Shown in pieces: positions 42,520 through 53,940 of a stretch of 64,000 nt of DNA. Numbering within the stretch: the stretch's first letter is position 1; each line of letters starts with the position of its first letter. A model generated the notes under the pieces. The model was not told the DNA's origin, did not search any database, and worked only from the letters and a program-made list of their open reading frames with translations. The position numbers and the translations under genes are program-made. The stretch is from NCBI GenBank assembly GCA_963575745.1, contig CAUYUJ010005044.1, positions 1 to 64,000 on the forward strand, read 5' to 3'. This DNA is from Prorocentrum cordatum (Eukaryota > Sar > Dinophyceae > Prorocentrales > Prorocentraceae).

Positions 42520-43605
42520 CATAATCATGGTCTTGTCGCGTTGAATCGCACGCCGTATGATCGCACCCTGGATTCTAGTCGCTTCGCGAGCGCGGTCGCC
42601 GTTGTCGTAGCCTGGCTTGGGGGTGCGGTGGCGCATCGGTCGAGTCGTCTACAACAAAAGCGTCTTTCATGCACTCGCTGCTGTCGTGCCTGAAGCTTGA
42701 TTGACGCCCCTCTGAGAAGATGGGCGGCTAGCTGCTGTCGCGGTTGATGCTGTAAAGAGGTCTCGTGCGGGATCATGTCCTCGGACATGGACTAGGTGAT
42801 GCGACAGCGACGTTTGAAGATGAGTCGGACATTTGCACCAGGGGTATGGTGCCTGTTCGTGGCTGCGCAATCGGGTTGGGCCCCCCTGTTGCCGCCCCCA
42901 AATCTGAGTGGGCGTCTCCCAATGAAGCCGAGAGGTGTTCGTCGTCTGATTTCTGGTCGATGTAGGGTGCGCCATGTAGTGAGTCTTCGAGGAGAGGTTG
43001 TCTTGTCTCTCGCATCTCTATGCTGTGCTGTCTAGCAGCTCCAGAAGGTCGCCCTCGCTGGTGGGCAGGTTGTTGAGGAATTCAAGCACCACTGTGTTGA
43101 AGGCGTCCTTGAGGTCGAGGAACAGTAGCACTCGGCTGGTGCCTCGGTTCTGCATCATGTTGATGTAGGTCAACGTGGTAGGTGTCACGCAATCTGTGCT
43201 CTTACTGGTTCTTGCTCCGCTTTGAACATCACGCAGTGGCGTTTTCGGTGGCCTGCTTTAGCTTCGTCATCAGGTACCCGAGGTGATCCTTGATTACTCT
43301 TTTGTTTAGCAAGGCCAGTCTCCTATCTGCGCAATGCTTGCTGTTGGTCGCGTTTTTTGGTGAATGATTCCTGCCGCCCGCCCTTGTGGGAGAGGGGCTC
43401 GACGGTTGCCATGCGTGACTTGGCGATCACCGGCTGGCTTTCGCTCCATGTCTCGACTGGCGGTTCGGCGAATGTCGTCAGTCATGTTGTCGGCCCCCCC
43501 TTGCCTGTTGGGTCTGGCGTCATGGAAACTGGCGGCCAACTCGCTCATGGCGACGATGTTGGCGATCGGGGTGTCGACGTTAAAGCGATGCCTGATGGCC
43601 TCCAT
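42520..43605 (-). pseudogene. LINE 2 reverse transcriptase remnant
   Basis: GGADNMTDDIRR (about 43,470-43,500) resembles the K-A-x-G-x-D-x-I/L segment. RRLALLNKRVIKDHLGYL near 43,270-43,320 resembles the RPI-x-L segment. LLFLDLKDAFNTV (43,091-43,129) is motif A. Downstream, FVVDDST (42,641-42,660) is a possible motif C and RVRSYGVRFN a motif D. Segments are in different frames. Confidence 0.65.
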
Positions 43606-44214
43606 CGTGCGTCGGTCTTTGCGATGTCCTCTGGGTGGCGAATCTTGGCGTGGTCAGCGATGGCGACGTGGGCCAACTCCGCCTCTGCCTGAGTCTCTTC
43701 GCAAGACATTGGCTTGCCGTTGGCGTCAACGGTGAAGCGGTGCTCCATCATCAGTCCTGCAGGACGTCCTCCACATCGAAGCTGACAGTTGTCACATTCC
43801 CGTCCGATGTTAGCATGTTTCGGCGTACTCACTACGGAAACTGTCATTGTCGTCACGCATCGTCGATGCCATTAGTCGCTTTGATGACTGCTGGACGGCG
43901 TTGGTGGTCAGCTGTGGTTCGTCATGCTCCGCTTTGTGACGTGCCACTCGTACTCCTGCGTTGATTAAATTTGTCACGTGGTCAGTTCGTGCATGGCGTG
44001 TCTCTCTGTGATGGTAAGAATTGCGGCTGCGGTCAACTGATGCACAAACTAGGCCGCCTGGATGCGGGCATGCGAGGTATCGGGGTGCGCAATGTCATGC
44101 TCGGCGCGATCTCTGGCGCGCGTCATGTAGGTTATGCGCGGCTTCCGCGCTCTGTGCTTGTAGGCTTTCGCCGCTGCCCCCCTGGCCCTGGTGGAAGCCG
44201 TGGTCTTTGCTGTG

Positions 44215-44700
44215 TTACCCCCAGGGATGTAAATCGATCTGGCTCAATTCTTGTTTGAAGACTTCCTGGTGCTTTGCGTGGGCGATTAGCGTCGGGTTGA
44301 GCCTTGGCGCCGCGTGCTTGGCGTGGGAGATAGCGACGAAGGTCTGCTGCAGAATGGCGGGCAGGTGATCTTCGCCCCCCTCGACCATGTCGATGTCATC
44401 CATGGTCGCGGCGTCCTTCAGAGTGCCACTGTTGCAGCCAATTATTGCGATGCAATCGATTCGCTCCTTTCTTCTGACCTTTCGATGCGTCGACGGCCGT
44501 GAGCTCGAGGGCAGCGAGGCATTCGTGGAAGCGGCGCTTGGCATCGCTCTCCTCGAGCTTCTCGCCGCAGTCGCCTATGGAGTCCGAGGCGACAGCTGCC
44601 TTGGCGTCAATCAAGGAGGTCAACGCTGAACTTCAGCGCCATGCCACTGAGGTCCGCCCCAAAAGCGTTGGTCTATTCGTTTCCCGAGAGGCCGCGTTTG
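44215..44700 (-). pseudogene. LINE 2 endonuclease remnant
   Basis: SIGDCGEKLEESDAKRRFHE (44,396-44,623 frame) resembles the G-D-x-N/helix segment of EEP nucleases. RIDCIAI (about 44,440-44,463) and GGEDHLPAIL (44,357-44,380) match the S/R-x-D-Y-I and S-D-H-x-P boxes, in a neighbouring frame. Confidence 0.6.
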
Positions 44701-47344
44701 GCACGCGCAACTTCCGCCATTCGTCGCAGTCCTGGCCTGGTGCCTATTGTCCTGCGTGCCGGCGAGGTGGGCCCTCATGCCTTCAGATTACCTCGATCCT
44801 TACGATCTCGGATTGCTGCCCCCGCCCTGCGTGGTGGGTTCCTTGAAGCTCCGTGCGTGGAGGATGACCGCCTTGTGGCCGATGTTCGCCATTTTGCTGG
44901 TTCGCCCGCTGTTCGGCCTGGAGTGCTCTGGTGCCGCCTGCGTGGCGCAATCTCGCCGTGGTTGATCATGTCGGGGCACGCTGTCTTGATGTTCTCGTCG
45001 GATCGGTGAGTCCATTCAAAATGCATGTGGTGTGTGGCGTCGGATGCATCTACCTCTGGCGGCTGTGGGCTGCTGCCTTATCTTGAGCCTTGTCGCTTGG
45101 CGACGGAGTCATCAAATTCGTTCCGTGGGTGTCCCGCCCGGGCGCGCGCGTTGTCGGCGCGCATTCGGTCGGCGCAGTTAGTTGGTCGAACTGCTTGGCC
45201 AATATTGCAAATTCACAATTTGCCCGTGCCCTGCGCTGACCCCCTGCCAGCCCTTTGGCATCTGTGGAATCGGCGGGACTGTTGCGGGCACGTCGTTGTA
45301 GACGTGTGCTCGCGAGCACATCCGCGCGCGCCCATTTCTGCGCGCCGCCAGCTCTATGTAGGTAGAAGTTGCGTCTGACTGTCTCGCCGCCATTGCCCCG
45401 ATGCGATTGTGAAAATCGGTTTTCGTCTTGGGAGGTGATGCTGCCCGAGCGTCCCTGGTCGAGCCGGTCTGACGCGCGCCGCCGGTTTTCAGTTGGACCC
45501 GCCTTATCGCCCCATGGCTCCATGGCGGCGCCAGCTCGGGGGCCCAGGCGGCAGCGGGGTGGAATCGTTCGGCGTCGTGCTGGCCGGGGAAATCTACGGT
45601 GAGATGTGGCGGGGGGGCGCGCCTCAGGACCTCGGCGATCGGCTCCGTCAGGGCGGTGGTGGACTGGGCCGCTTCTCTCGTCTGGTGCCCTTGTTCGGCG
45701 GCCCCCTGAATCTGGCCTCCTCGCGCGGGGCGTCGGGCCCCTCCAATCCAGGGTGGGCGTGGGCGGCGAGGGCCGCGATGTCAGGCCCGGGTCCGGTGGC
45801 GCGGGCCAGGGGGGCGGCGTCGCTGCAGAGACCGTGGCCTGCTGCCGTTTCCACAGGTCGGTGCTCGGGCGGTCGTAGAGGTTGGACTCGGCATTCCCCA
45901 TCTTTAACTCGCACTTTTACGCAATGTTGCGCGTGGCTGCCGCCCTGCGCCCGTGTTGGTAGGTCGGCGCCCAGCGGCTCCCTCTACGTTGGTAATGGTA
46001 GCGGATGTGGTCGTCGTGAGTTCAAAACGTCGTTCGTGCATCCACTGCCCTGGATGGGGGCATTGCGCGGCCCTGCGCTCCGCGTGAACGGCGCCATGGC
46101 TGAACCCTGTCTGGGCCGAGAGCCCTGCGCTGGTTGCGGTTTGCCTTGGCCCCGTTGCGGCGGGCCATGCCGGTCTGGGCCGCATTGAAAAGCAAAGCTC
46201 CAGAATCAAAGGCAGGGCGGTCCCAGGAGGGATCCGCGCCGCCGCGCGACCGCCCATCGGTTGCCATTGCAGCGCCCGCCTCCTGAGCTGCATTGTCGCC
46301 GGTCGCAATGCTAGTTGCTGCTTCTGGGTCGCCAAATGCAGGCTGGCGTGGATCGACGGGGTCCACGGTAGCCCTCCGCGTTCTCCGCGCGCTTGAACGC
46401 CGCGTCGCAGACGCCCGACGTTTGCGAGCAGATGGCGCCGGAGTGCCTCTCCCAGGCGCGCCGATGAACATCCTCTGTGGTGAGTTGGCTTTCGGGGGGA
46501 ACTCCTCGGCCCTCGGCGGTTGCGATGCCGTCGCCTCTCTTCGTCCCGCGTCTAGCAACGTGACCTCGTTGGTTAGGTTCCCTGGTGGCGTAGATCCCGG
46601 CGCCCGGGCGCTCTGTGTCGGGCAGTCGCAGTCGATGCTGCCCGATGGGCCTGCGGGGTCTGAAGCGCCGCCGCCGACGCGCCCCGAACTCGCCGCCCTC
46701 GTAGCCGATGGTGAGCCTGCTTCTCCAGAGGTTCTGGTCGGGGTCGAGGGGCGGAAGTGGGGTTGTTTCTCTGGGGTCCGATGTGACGCCACTCCGTGAA
46801 CGTCTGATCCCCATGCCACCTCGCTGGGTGAGCGCGCGCTGGGTCTTTCCTGGTTCCGCGCCCTGTGAGGGAAGAGGCTCGACAGGCGGCATGAACGCCA
46901 GTAGCTCCTCATCGTAAGTATCTGTGTGGTCGGGGCCTATCGATCGCGTCGACCACCTCTGCATTGCCCAATCTCTTTCGTGTTGCGCAAGCCGCGCGGC
47001 GCGCGTAGTGGTACCTTCGTCGCTTCTTCAGCGCGCCACTCGTGCGCCTCCTTCCAGCTGTTCCAGTCCACCTCTTTTTGCTGGTAGATCTGAATCTCGC
47101 GCAGGTGGTGTGCCCAATATGCTCCGTCGTGCCTATTTCCGCGCGTTGGAGTACGGGCTGTAGTTGCCTCTCAGCTTGTAGCGCATTCTGCTGGGCGTGC
47201 TGCTCGTACGTGCTCATGTCGGTCAATGCGTGTCGGAGGCTATGCTCGTGGTGCTGGACCTGTTTCGCATCCCTTACTCGGGCAAGTCGCCCACTGTCGG
47301 TGACACTTTGCTGGTGCTCTTCTGCTCTTCGAAGAGGCTGCCGA

Positions 47345-47960
47345 TCATAGCCTGCATGTGCGTTGTCTTGCCGTGGAGCTTGACGTGGGGCAGTATGCGT
47401 CGGTCCTCGGCATCTCTCCGCGCCCTGTGGAGCTGGGCCTGCTCGTCGGGGTCCCTGAGCCGACGCGCCTCGCTTGTGCGATATGCTGCTCAGCCTCGTT
47501 GGTCATGTCGAAGCATGCTTGCATCTCCATGGCCACCAGTGGATGCTGTTGCGTGGTAGGCTCGCGCGGTCGTTGTTGCTCCCGATGAATTCCAGCCGCG
47601 CAATCCTGAGCTGTCTTTGCAGTGCATCCATCTCGGCGTGATCACGACGTTCTGGGGGATCCCTTGCGGTGGTCCTCATCGCCTCGAGCTCCTCCTCCGT
47701 CCTGTTCAGGGCTGTAGTGCTGCTGGTTCGTGAGAAGTCGTGGTGGTCGGCGCACTGTTCGTTCGTGAGCTTGGCGTTGCCGATGTCGTTCCTCAGTTCG
47801 TCCTGGTAGTGCCAGGCTCGGGCTGCGTCTCGGCGTTGCATTTCTTTTCCCGGCCCTCCCTGGTTGGGTATTCGTTTTGAATCGGGCACTGTGGTCTCCA
47901 TCTCTGCCTCCTTCTCCTCCTCCTCCTCGAGCCTCCGCTCTCCTGCCTTTGCCTCTCGCT
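47345..47960 (-). pseudogene. LINE 2 ORF1-like coiled-coil remnant
   Basis: The frame starting in the monomers reads a charged helical stretch (RIKREAKAGERRLEEEEEK, RNDIGNAKLTNEQ, EMDALQRQLRIARLEFIG). It then changes frame near 47,530, continuing as AMEMQACFDMTNEAEQHI. Heptad-like Leu/Ala spacing suggests a coiled coil, as in many LINE ORF1 proteins. Confidence 0.45.
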
Positions 47961-48068
47961 TTATTCTGTTGCGAATTGAGCGCCGTGGTCGCGTGCTCCT
48001 TCCTCCCTGCGGACCTGTCGCTGCATTCGGGGGCTGCTGGGGAGCCCAGCGGGGCGACGTCCTCCCCA

Positions 48069-48596
48069 GGCTCAAAATAGACCTCCCTATCCCTGGGGGG
48101 CTGCGATCTCTGCAAAACTGTTGCTGCTTTCGAAGCTGCGGGGGGGGGGGGCAGCATAGCGACGTCCTGCCCAGATCCTGGTTGGACCTCGCCATCTCGG
48201 GGGCACTGCGATCTGCGAAACTGTCCCCGCTCTCGAGGGCTACTGGGGGGGCCCGCATAGTGACGTCCTGCCCAGACCGAGGTCCGCCCTCGACGCATCT
48301 GGGGCGCTGCGATCTGCGAAACTGCCGCCGCTGTCGAGGGTTGCTGGGGGAGCGGGGGGGGCAGCATTGCGGCGTCCTACCCAGACTCTGATTAGACCTC
48401 GCCATCGCCGGGAGGCTGCGATCTGTGAAACTGTCTACGCCTTCGAAGGCTGCTAAGAGGGGTAGCATCGCGAGTCCTGCCCGGACTCACATGAGACCTC
48501 GCCATCCCTGGGGGGGTGCGATCCGCGAAACTGTCGCCACTTTCGACGGCTGCTGGGGTGGTCAGCACTGTGGCGTCCTACCCAGCCTCAGATTAC
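48069..48596 (-). repeat. ~100-bp tandem monomers, left block (5' of LINE 2)
   Basis: Five units starting (T)AGACCTCGCCATC, then CTGCGATCTGCGAAACTGTC, TTTCGAGGGCTGCTGGGGG and GACGTCCTGCCCAGACTC, spaced 100-110 bp. On the minus strand they lie immediately upstream of the LINE ORF1-like frame and are interrupted at about 48,597. Confidence 0.85.
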
Positions 48597-51023
48597 ACCT
48601 CGCGAAATGGTCAAGAAATTATGGGTTAAGAAATCCATGGTCTCGCGCCGGCTGGTTTCTTACATCTCATGCAGAAATGTCCAGGGTCTGGCCCAGGGGC
48701 TCGGTACGTGCATGAATACATGCGACCGTGCACGATTGCGCGACGCGCTGCGTATGAGAATGTAATGTGCACGGAGGCTGCGTTGACAAATATGGTGCGC
48801 GCATCTCCGGTCGGTCCTTAATCCGCCTCGTGGGGCCCGCATCCAAGTGGGTCCGAGCCGAATCCAAGTGGGTCCCGAGCCCAACCCAAGTAGGGCCCAG
48901 CCTAATCCAAGTGGGGTCCGAGCCAAATCCAAGTGGGGCCCGAGCCGAATCCAAGTGGGGCCCAAGTGGGGCCCGAGACGAATCCAAGTGGGGCCCAGCC
49001 GAAGCCAAGTGGGGCCCAAGTCGGGCCCGAGCCCGAGCCCAAGCCGAATCCAAGTGGGGCCCGAGTGGGGCCCGAGCCCAACCCAAGTGGGGCCCGAGCC
49101 GAATCCAAGTGGGGCCCAAGTGGAGCCCAAGTGGGGCCCGAGTGGGGCCCCAGCCCAAGCCGAATCCAAGTGGGGGCCAAGTGGGGCCCGAGCCCAACCC
49201 AAGCGGGGCCCAGCCGAATCCAAGTGGGGCCCGAGCCAAAGCCGAGTGGGGCCTAAGTCGGGCCCGAGCCCAAGCCGAATCCAAGTGGGGCCCAAGTGGA
49301 GCCCAAGTGGGGCCCAAGTGGGGCCCGAGCCCAAGCCGAATCCAAGTGGGGCCCAAGTGGGGCCGAGCCCAACCCAAGTGGGGCCCGATCGCAATGCAAG
49401 TGGGGCCCGAGCCCAACCCAAGTGGGGCCCGAGCCGAATCCAAGTGGGGCGCAAGTGGGGCCCGAGCCCAACCCAAGTGGGGTCCAGCCGAATCCAAGTG
49501 GGGCCCAAGTGGAGCCCAAGTGGGACCCGAGTGGGGCGCGAGCCCAAGCCGAATTCAAGTGGGGCGCAAGTGGGGCCCGAGCCCAACCCAAGTGGGGCCC
49601 AGCCGAATCCAAGTGGGGCCCAAGTGGAGCCCAGGTGGGGCCCGAGTGGGGCCCGAGACGAATCCAAGTGGGGCGCAAGTGGGGCCCGAGCCCAACCCAA
49701 GTGGGGCCCATCCGAATCCAAGTGGGGCCCAAGTTGGGCCCAAGCCAAATCCAAGTGGGGCTCAAGTGGGGCCCAAGTGGGGCCCGAGCTCAACCCAAGT
49801 GGGGCCCGAGCCGAATCCAAGTGGAGCCCGGGCCCAACCCAAGTGGGGCCCGAGCCGAATCCAAGTCGGCCAATGTGTGGTCCGAGCCAAATCCAAGTGG
49901 GGCCCAAGTGGGGCCCGAGCCGAATCCAAGTGGGACCCAAGCGGCGCCCAAGTGGGGCCCGAGCCGAATCCAAGTGGGGGCCCAAGTGGGGCCCGGGCTG
50001 AATCCAAGTGGGGCCCAAGCGGGGCCCGATCGCAACCCAAGTGGGGCCCAGCCGAATCCAAGTGGGGCCCCAGTGGAGCCCAGGTGGGGCCCGAGTGGGG
50101 CCCAGCCGAATCCAAGTGGGGCGCAAGTGGGGCCCGAGCCCAACCCAAGTGGGGCCCCGGCCGAAGTGGGGCCCAGCCGAATCCAAGTGGGGCCCAAGTG
50201 GGGCCCGAGCTCAACCTAAGTGGGGCCCAGCCGAATCCAAGTGGGGCCCAAGTGGAGCCCAAGTGGGGCCCAAGTGGGGCCCGAGCCCAAGCCGAATCCA
50301 AGTGGGGCCCAAGTGGGGCCCGAGCCCAACCCAAGTGGGGCCCGATCGCAATCCAAGTGGGGCCCGAGCCCAACCCAAGTGGGGCCCGAGCCGAATCCAA
50401 GTGGGGCGCAGGTGGGGCCCGAGCCCAACCCAAGTGGGGCCCAGCCGAATCCAAGTGGGGCCCCAGTGGAGCCCAGGTGGGGCCCGAGTGGGGCCCAGCC
50501 GAATCCAAGTGGGGCGCAAGTGGGGCCCGAGCCCAACCCAAGTGGGGCCCCAGCCGAAGTGGGGCCCAGCCGAATCCAACTGGGGCCCAAGTGGGGCCCG
50601 AGCTCAACCTAAGTGGGGCCCAAGTGGAGCCCAAGTGGGGCCCAAGTGGGGCCCAAGCCCAAGCGGAATCCAAGTGGGGCCCAAGTGGGGCCCGAGCCCA
50701 ACCCAAGTGGGGCCCGATCGCAATCCAAGTGGGGCCCGAGCCCAACCGAAGTGGGGCCCGAGCCGAATCCAAGTGGGGCCCAAGCGGGGCCCGAGCCAAA
50801 TCCAAGTGGGGCCCAGCCGAATCCAAGTGGGGCCCAAGTGGGGCCCGAGCCAAATCCAAGTGGAGCCCAAGCGGGCGCCCACACGACCCCAGGAAATCAT
50901 CAAGTGCAAGAAATTTCCCCGGGGCCTGGCAAGCGCTGGTGGTTTCTTAAGCCGCGTGTCTAGGACAAGAAATTTCGACTCTGGCTGCAAAGCCGCGTTT
51001 TCTGAAGCATCGAGCGAGGTGTA
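48594..51023. mobile_element. Inverted-repeat unit carrying a GGGGCCC minisatellite, inserted in the monomers
   Basis: It begins TACACCTCGC (48,594-48,603) and ends with its exact reverse complement GCGAGGTGTA (51,014-51,023). Imperfect similarity of the two ends continues inward for about 100 bp (GGTTAAGAAATCC / GGCTTAAGAAACC; TTTCTTACATCTCATG / TTTCTTGCACTTGATG). Monomers lie on both sides. ACCTCGC recurs at 51,025-51,031, so a 7-bp duplication is an alternative boundary. No transposase was seen, so it looks non-autonomous. Confidence 0.6.
48838..50878. repeat. Minisatellite AAGTGGGGCCCGAGCC(GAATCC)
   Basis: About 2 kb of 11-24 bp units: AAGTGGGGCCC joined to GAGCCGAATCC or GAGCCCAACCC modules, around 100 units, with higher-order duplication (50,030-50,330 resembles 50,450-50,680). 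All six frames stay open because units lack stops, giving spurious frames of up to 727 codons. Confidence 0.97.
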
Positions 51024-51024
51024 G

Positions 51025-51767
51025 ACCTCGCCATCTCTGGGGCGCTGCGGTCTGCGAACACGTAGCCATTTTCGAAGGCTGCTAGGGGGGCCCGCGTCGT
51101 GACGCCGCAACCAGACCCAGATTCGCCCTCGCCATCTCTGGGGCGCAACGATCTGCGAACCTGTCGCTGCTTTCCTCGCCATCCGTGGGAGCTGCGATCT
51201 GCGATGCTGTTGCCGATTTCAAGGCTTGTTGGGGGGGCCAGCATAGTGACGTTCTACCCGAAACTCAAATTAAACCTCGCCAGCTCAGGGGCGCTACGAT
51301 TTGTGAAACTGCCGCCGCTTCCGAGGCTGCTGGGGGGACTGGCATAGTGGCGTCCCACCCAGACTCAGATTAGACCTCGCCGTCTCTGGGGCGCTGCGAT
51401 CTGCGAAATTGTCGCTTCTTTCGAGGGCTGCTGGGGGGGAGGCATAATGATGAACTGCCCAGACTCATATTCGACCTCGCCACCTTTGGGGGCTGCGATC
51501 TGCGAAAGTGTCGTCACTTTCGAGGGCTGGTGGGAGGGGCAGTTTAGTGTGGTGCTACACAGATCAGAACGGAAGCTCGCCATGCCTGGGGGGCTGCGAA
51601 TTGCGATCTTGAGGCCACTTTCGAGGGCTGCTGGGGGGTCCAGCTTAGTGCGGTGCTATGCGGATCAGAGCGGGGTCTCTCCATCTCTGGGGGCCTGAGA
51701 TCTGCGAAACTGTCGCCGCTCTCGAGGGCTGCTGGGGGGGGCCCAGCGCAATGTCCTGCGACTCGTG
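51025..51767 (-). repeat. ~100-bp tandem monomers, right block
   Basis: About seven units with starts near 51,025, 51,126 (truncated), 51,175, 51,275, 51,374, 51,474, 51,574 and 51,673; period 99-100 bp. Same family and orientation as 48,069-48,596. Confidence 0.88.
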
Positions 51768-52259
51768 CAGTTCGCGAGTTTCCCGAATGTCGTTCGTAAT
51801 TGCATCAACCTCCTTGCCTCCTGGCCATGCATTGCGCAAGGGTTGGGTAAGTGGTCAGATGAATTTGCTTCTGTGCGCTCTCTTCTGCCGCACATCAGTG
51901 TTTCTGGAGGTCGTGGACATCCTTGTCGGCATCGCTCATGTTATTTTTGATGTCGTGCGCCGTTCTTTGGTTGTCCTCCTTCGGGGTTTTGAATCGCAGA
52001 CCGATGTCCTGCCCTTCGGCCGTCTCCCCAGCCAGTGTTTGCCTTTTGGGAGCCGGTCTGGGCGCCCTTCTCTGTGGTGGCCCTCTCTGGTTTTTCCGCT
52101 TTAGCTTCTGTAGCACCTGTGGTACTGTAGACGTCGTCCCTGGCCTATGCTGATGTAGCGGTGGAGGATGTTGAATTCGCTGATCTTGGTCTCAAACAAA
52201 CTGGTTGGTGTGCCTTTTCATCTCGTTCTGGTGTGCTTTGGTGTGCTTGTGCCTATCTC
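51768..52259. other. Unassigned sequence
   Basis: No gene recognised; frames of 60-150 codons without domains. Confidence 0.5.
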
Positions 52260-52680
52260 GTCCTGGTCTCCTCCTTCTCTTCTTCCTCCTCCTCTTCTTC
52301 CTCCTCCTTCCCCCCTGCACCTCCTCCTCCGCCTCCTCCTTACAATTTTTGTCCTGCGCTTCCTCCTTTTTCCTGCTCCTCCTACTACGCAAGGCCGGAA
52401 CACAGAACTGCCCGCCTGACGCTGGGCACCTGTGCGGCGGTGCAAGTGCCCGCCTGCCTGAGAGAAGCTGGAAGGAAGGATGATGATGAAGAAGAGGAGG
52501 AGGAAGAAGAAGAAGAGGATGAAGAAGAAGAGGAGGAGGAGGATGAAGAAGAGGAGGATGAAGAGGAGGAGGAGGAGGATGAAGAAGAGGAGGATGAAGA
52601 AGAGGAGGATGAAGAAGAAGAGGAGGAGGAAGAAGAGGAGGAGGATGAAGAAGAAGAAGAGGAGGAGGAAGAACAATGTA
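52260..52680. repeat. Facing (CTT/CCT)n and (GAA/GAG)n tracts
   Basis: Pyrimidine repeats at 52,268-52,385 and purine repeats at 52,478-52,675, complementary in inverted orientation across ~90 bp. Confidence 0.92.
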
Positions 52681-52799
52681 AACCCAAGGATCATCAACGA
52701 GATGGCAAGAAGCCCTCCGCTCCAGTTCACTCCTCATCATCGGCCCCATACAGTGGTTCACTTTCACAGAAAGAGATGCCCCGATGGAAGACAACCGTC

Positions 52800-53208
52800 T
52801 GAAAATCTGGAACTGTACCAGAACAGCATTTCTGGGAATTCAATGCCGCGAATGAACGTGACTGTTGCGTCTTGAAGATCCTGAATCGTGCCAGAACGCC
52901 GCTCCTGGGACTTCAACGCCGCGAATCAACGTGACTGTTGCGCCCTGACATTCCGACATCATGCCGAAACACAATCTCTGGGACGTCAACGATCAAAATC
53001 CTTGAAACGGCTACAAACTCTAAAAACGAATGTGCACGGCGCTAAGACGCGAGCCACCTTTTGAAACATGTACCACCCTCCATCCTTAAAGCTCTTGCGA
53101 ACTTGTAAAGCCAATGCGCGCGGCGCTAGGCGAGAGCCACATTTCCCAAACCGCCCGCCGTCCATCCGCGAAACGGCTGCAAACTTTTAAAACGAATGTG
53201 CGTGGCGC
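52800..53208. repeat. Two tandem families, 73-bp then ~85-bp units
   Basis: CCAGAACAGCATTTCTGGGA-type 73-bp units occur at 52,808 and 52,881 with a decayed third. From 52,990, ~83-88 bp units with AAACGGCTGCAAACTTTTAA and GTGCGTGGCGCTAA recur near 52,995, 53,080 and 53,165. Confidence 0.85.
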
Positions 53209-53403
53209 TAAAAAAAATAAGAAAAAGCAAAAAACAAAAATTAAAAATAAAGAAAAATAAAAAAAAAAAGAAAAAAATAAAAGAAATAGAAAAAAAAAAA
53301 CAAAAAAAACAAAACAAAAGGCCAAAAACAAAAAAAACAAAAAAAAAACAAGAATATAAAAAAATAAAAATCAAAATATAAAATAAAAAAAAATAAATCA
53401 AAA

Positions 53404-53439
<36 letters not shown>

Positions 53440-53868
53440 TAAAAAAACAAATGAAAAAAAAAAAAAGAAAAAAACAGTAATAAAAAAAAAAAAAAAACAA
53501 AAAAAATAAAAAAGAAAAAGAAATAAAAAAAAAAAATTGAAAAAAAGAATAATAAAAAAAAAAAAAAAAAACAACAAAAAAATAAAAAGAAAGAAAAAAA
53601 AAATAATAATTAAAGAAAAAAAAAAAAGATAAAAAAATAGAATAACAAAAAATAAAACAATAAAAAAAATAAAAAAAAAACAAAAACAGAGAAAAAACAA
53701 AAAAAAACAACAAAAATTACTAAAAAAAAAAAAAAAAAAGAAAAAAGAAAAATAAGATTAAAATAAGGTAAAAAAAAAATAAACAATAAAAAAAAAACAA
53801 AGTAAAACAAAAAAAAAAAAAATAAAAACTAAACCAAAAAATAAAAAAAAAAAAACAAGACACAAAAA
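53209..53868. repeat. 660-bp A-rich tract inside a tandem-repeat unit
   Basis: Poly(A) interrupted by single C, G or T bases, starting within GGCGCTAA of one ~85-bp unit. The unit resumes afterwards (GCGAGAACCACACTTTAAAA, 53,871-53,940). Poly-Phe/Lys open frames are artefacts of composition. Confidence 0.95.
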
Positions 53869-53940
53869 ACAGCGAGAACCACACTTTAAAAAACGACCAG
53901 GCCCTCCATCCGTGAAGCTGCTGCAGATTTGAAGCTTCAG

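Larger units (their letters stand above)
41497..47960 (-). mobile_element. Decayed LINE (LINE 2)
   Basis: In minus-strand order: ORF1-like coiled-coil region (47,960-47,000), low-complexity region, EEP endonuclease remnants (44,700-44,215), RT remnants (43,605-42,520) and zinc-finger-like tail (about 41,950-41,640). Each domain is split over several frames, so the copy is dead. On its 5' side lie ~100-bp tandem units. Confidence 0.7.

Noticed and set aside
42550-42575. GGGTGCGATCATACGG on the minus strand, reminiscent of a 5S rRNA start
   Set aside because: The 5S continuation is absent and the stretch lies in the LINE RT motif D region.
48767-50950. 727-codon open frame on the plus strand
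   Set aside because: It translates a minisatellite whose units lack stops. Long frames appear on both strands and in other phases, and no domain is present.
51060-51075. CGTAGCCATTTT resembles the start of the dinoflagellate spliced leader
   Set aside because: Only 12 bases match; the rest differs. It is a variant of the TGTCGCCACTTTCGAGG segment of the ~100-bp monomer.
53126-53713. Phe-rich hydrophobic 'membrane protein'
   Set aside because: Translation of an A-rich tract; no varied sequence outside the homopolymers.
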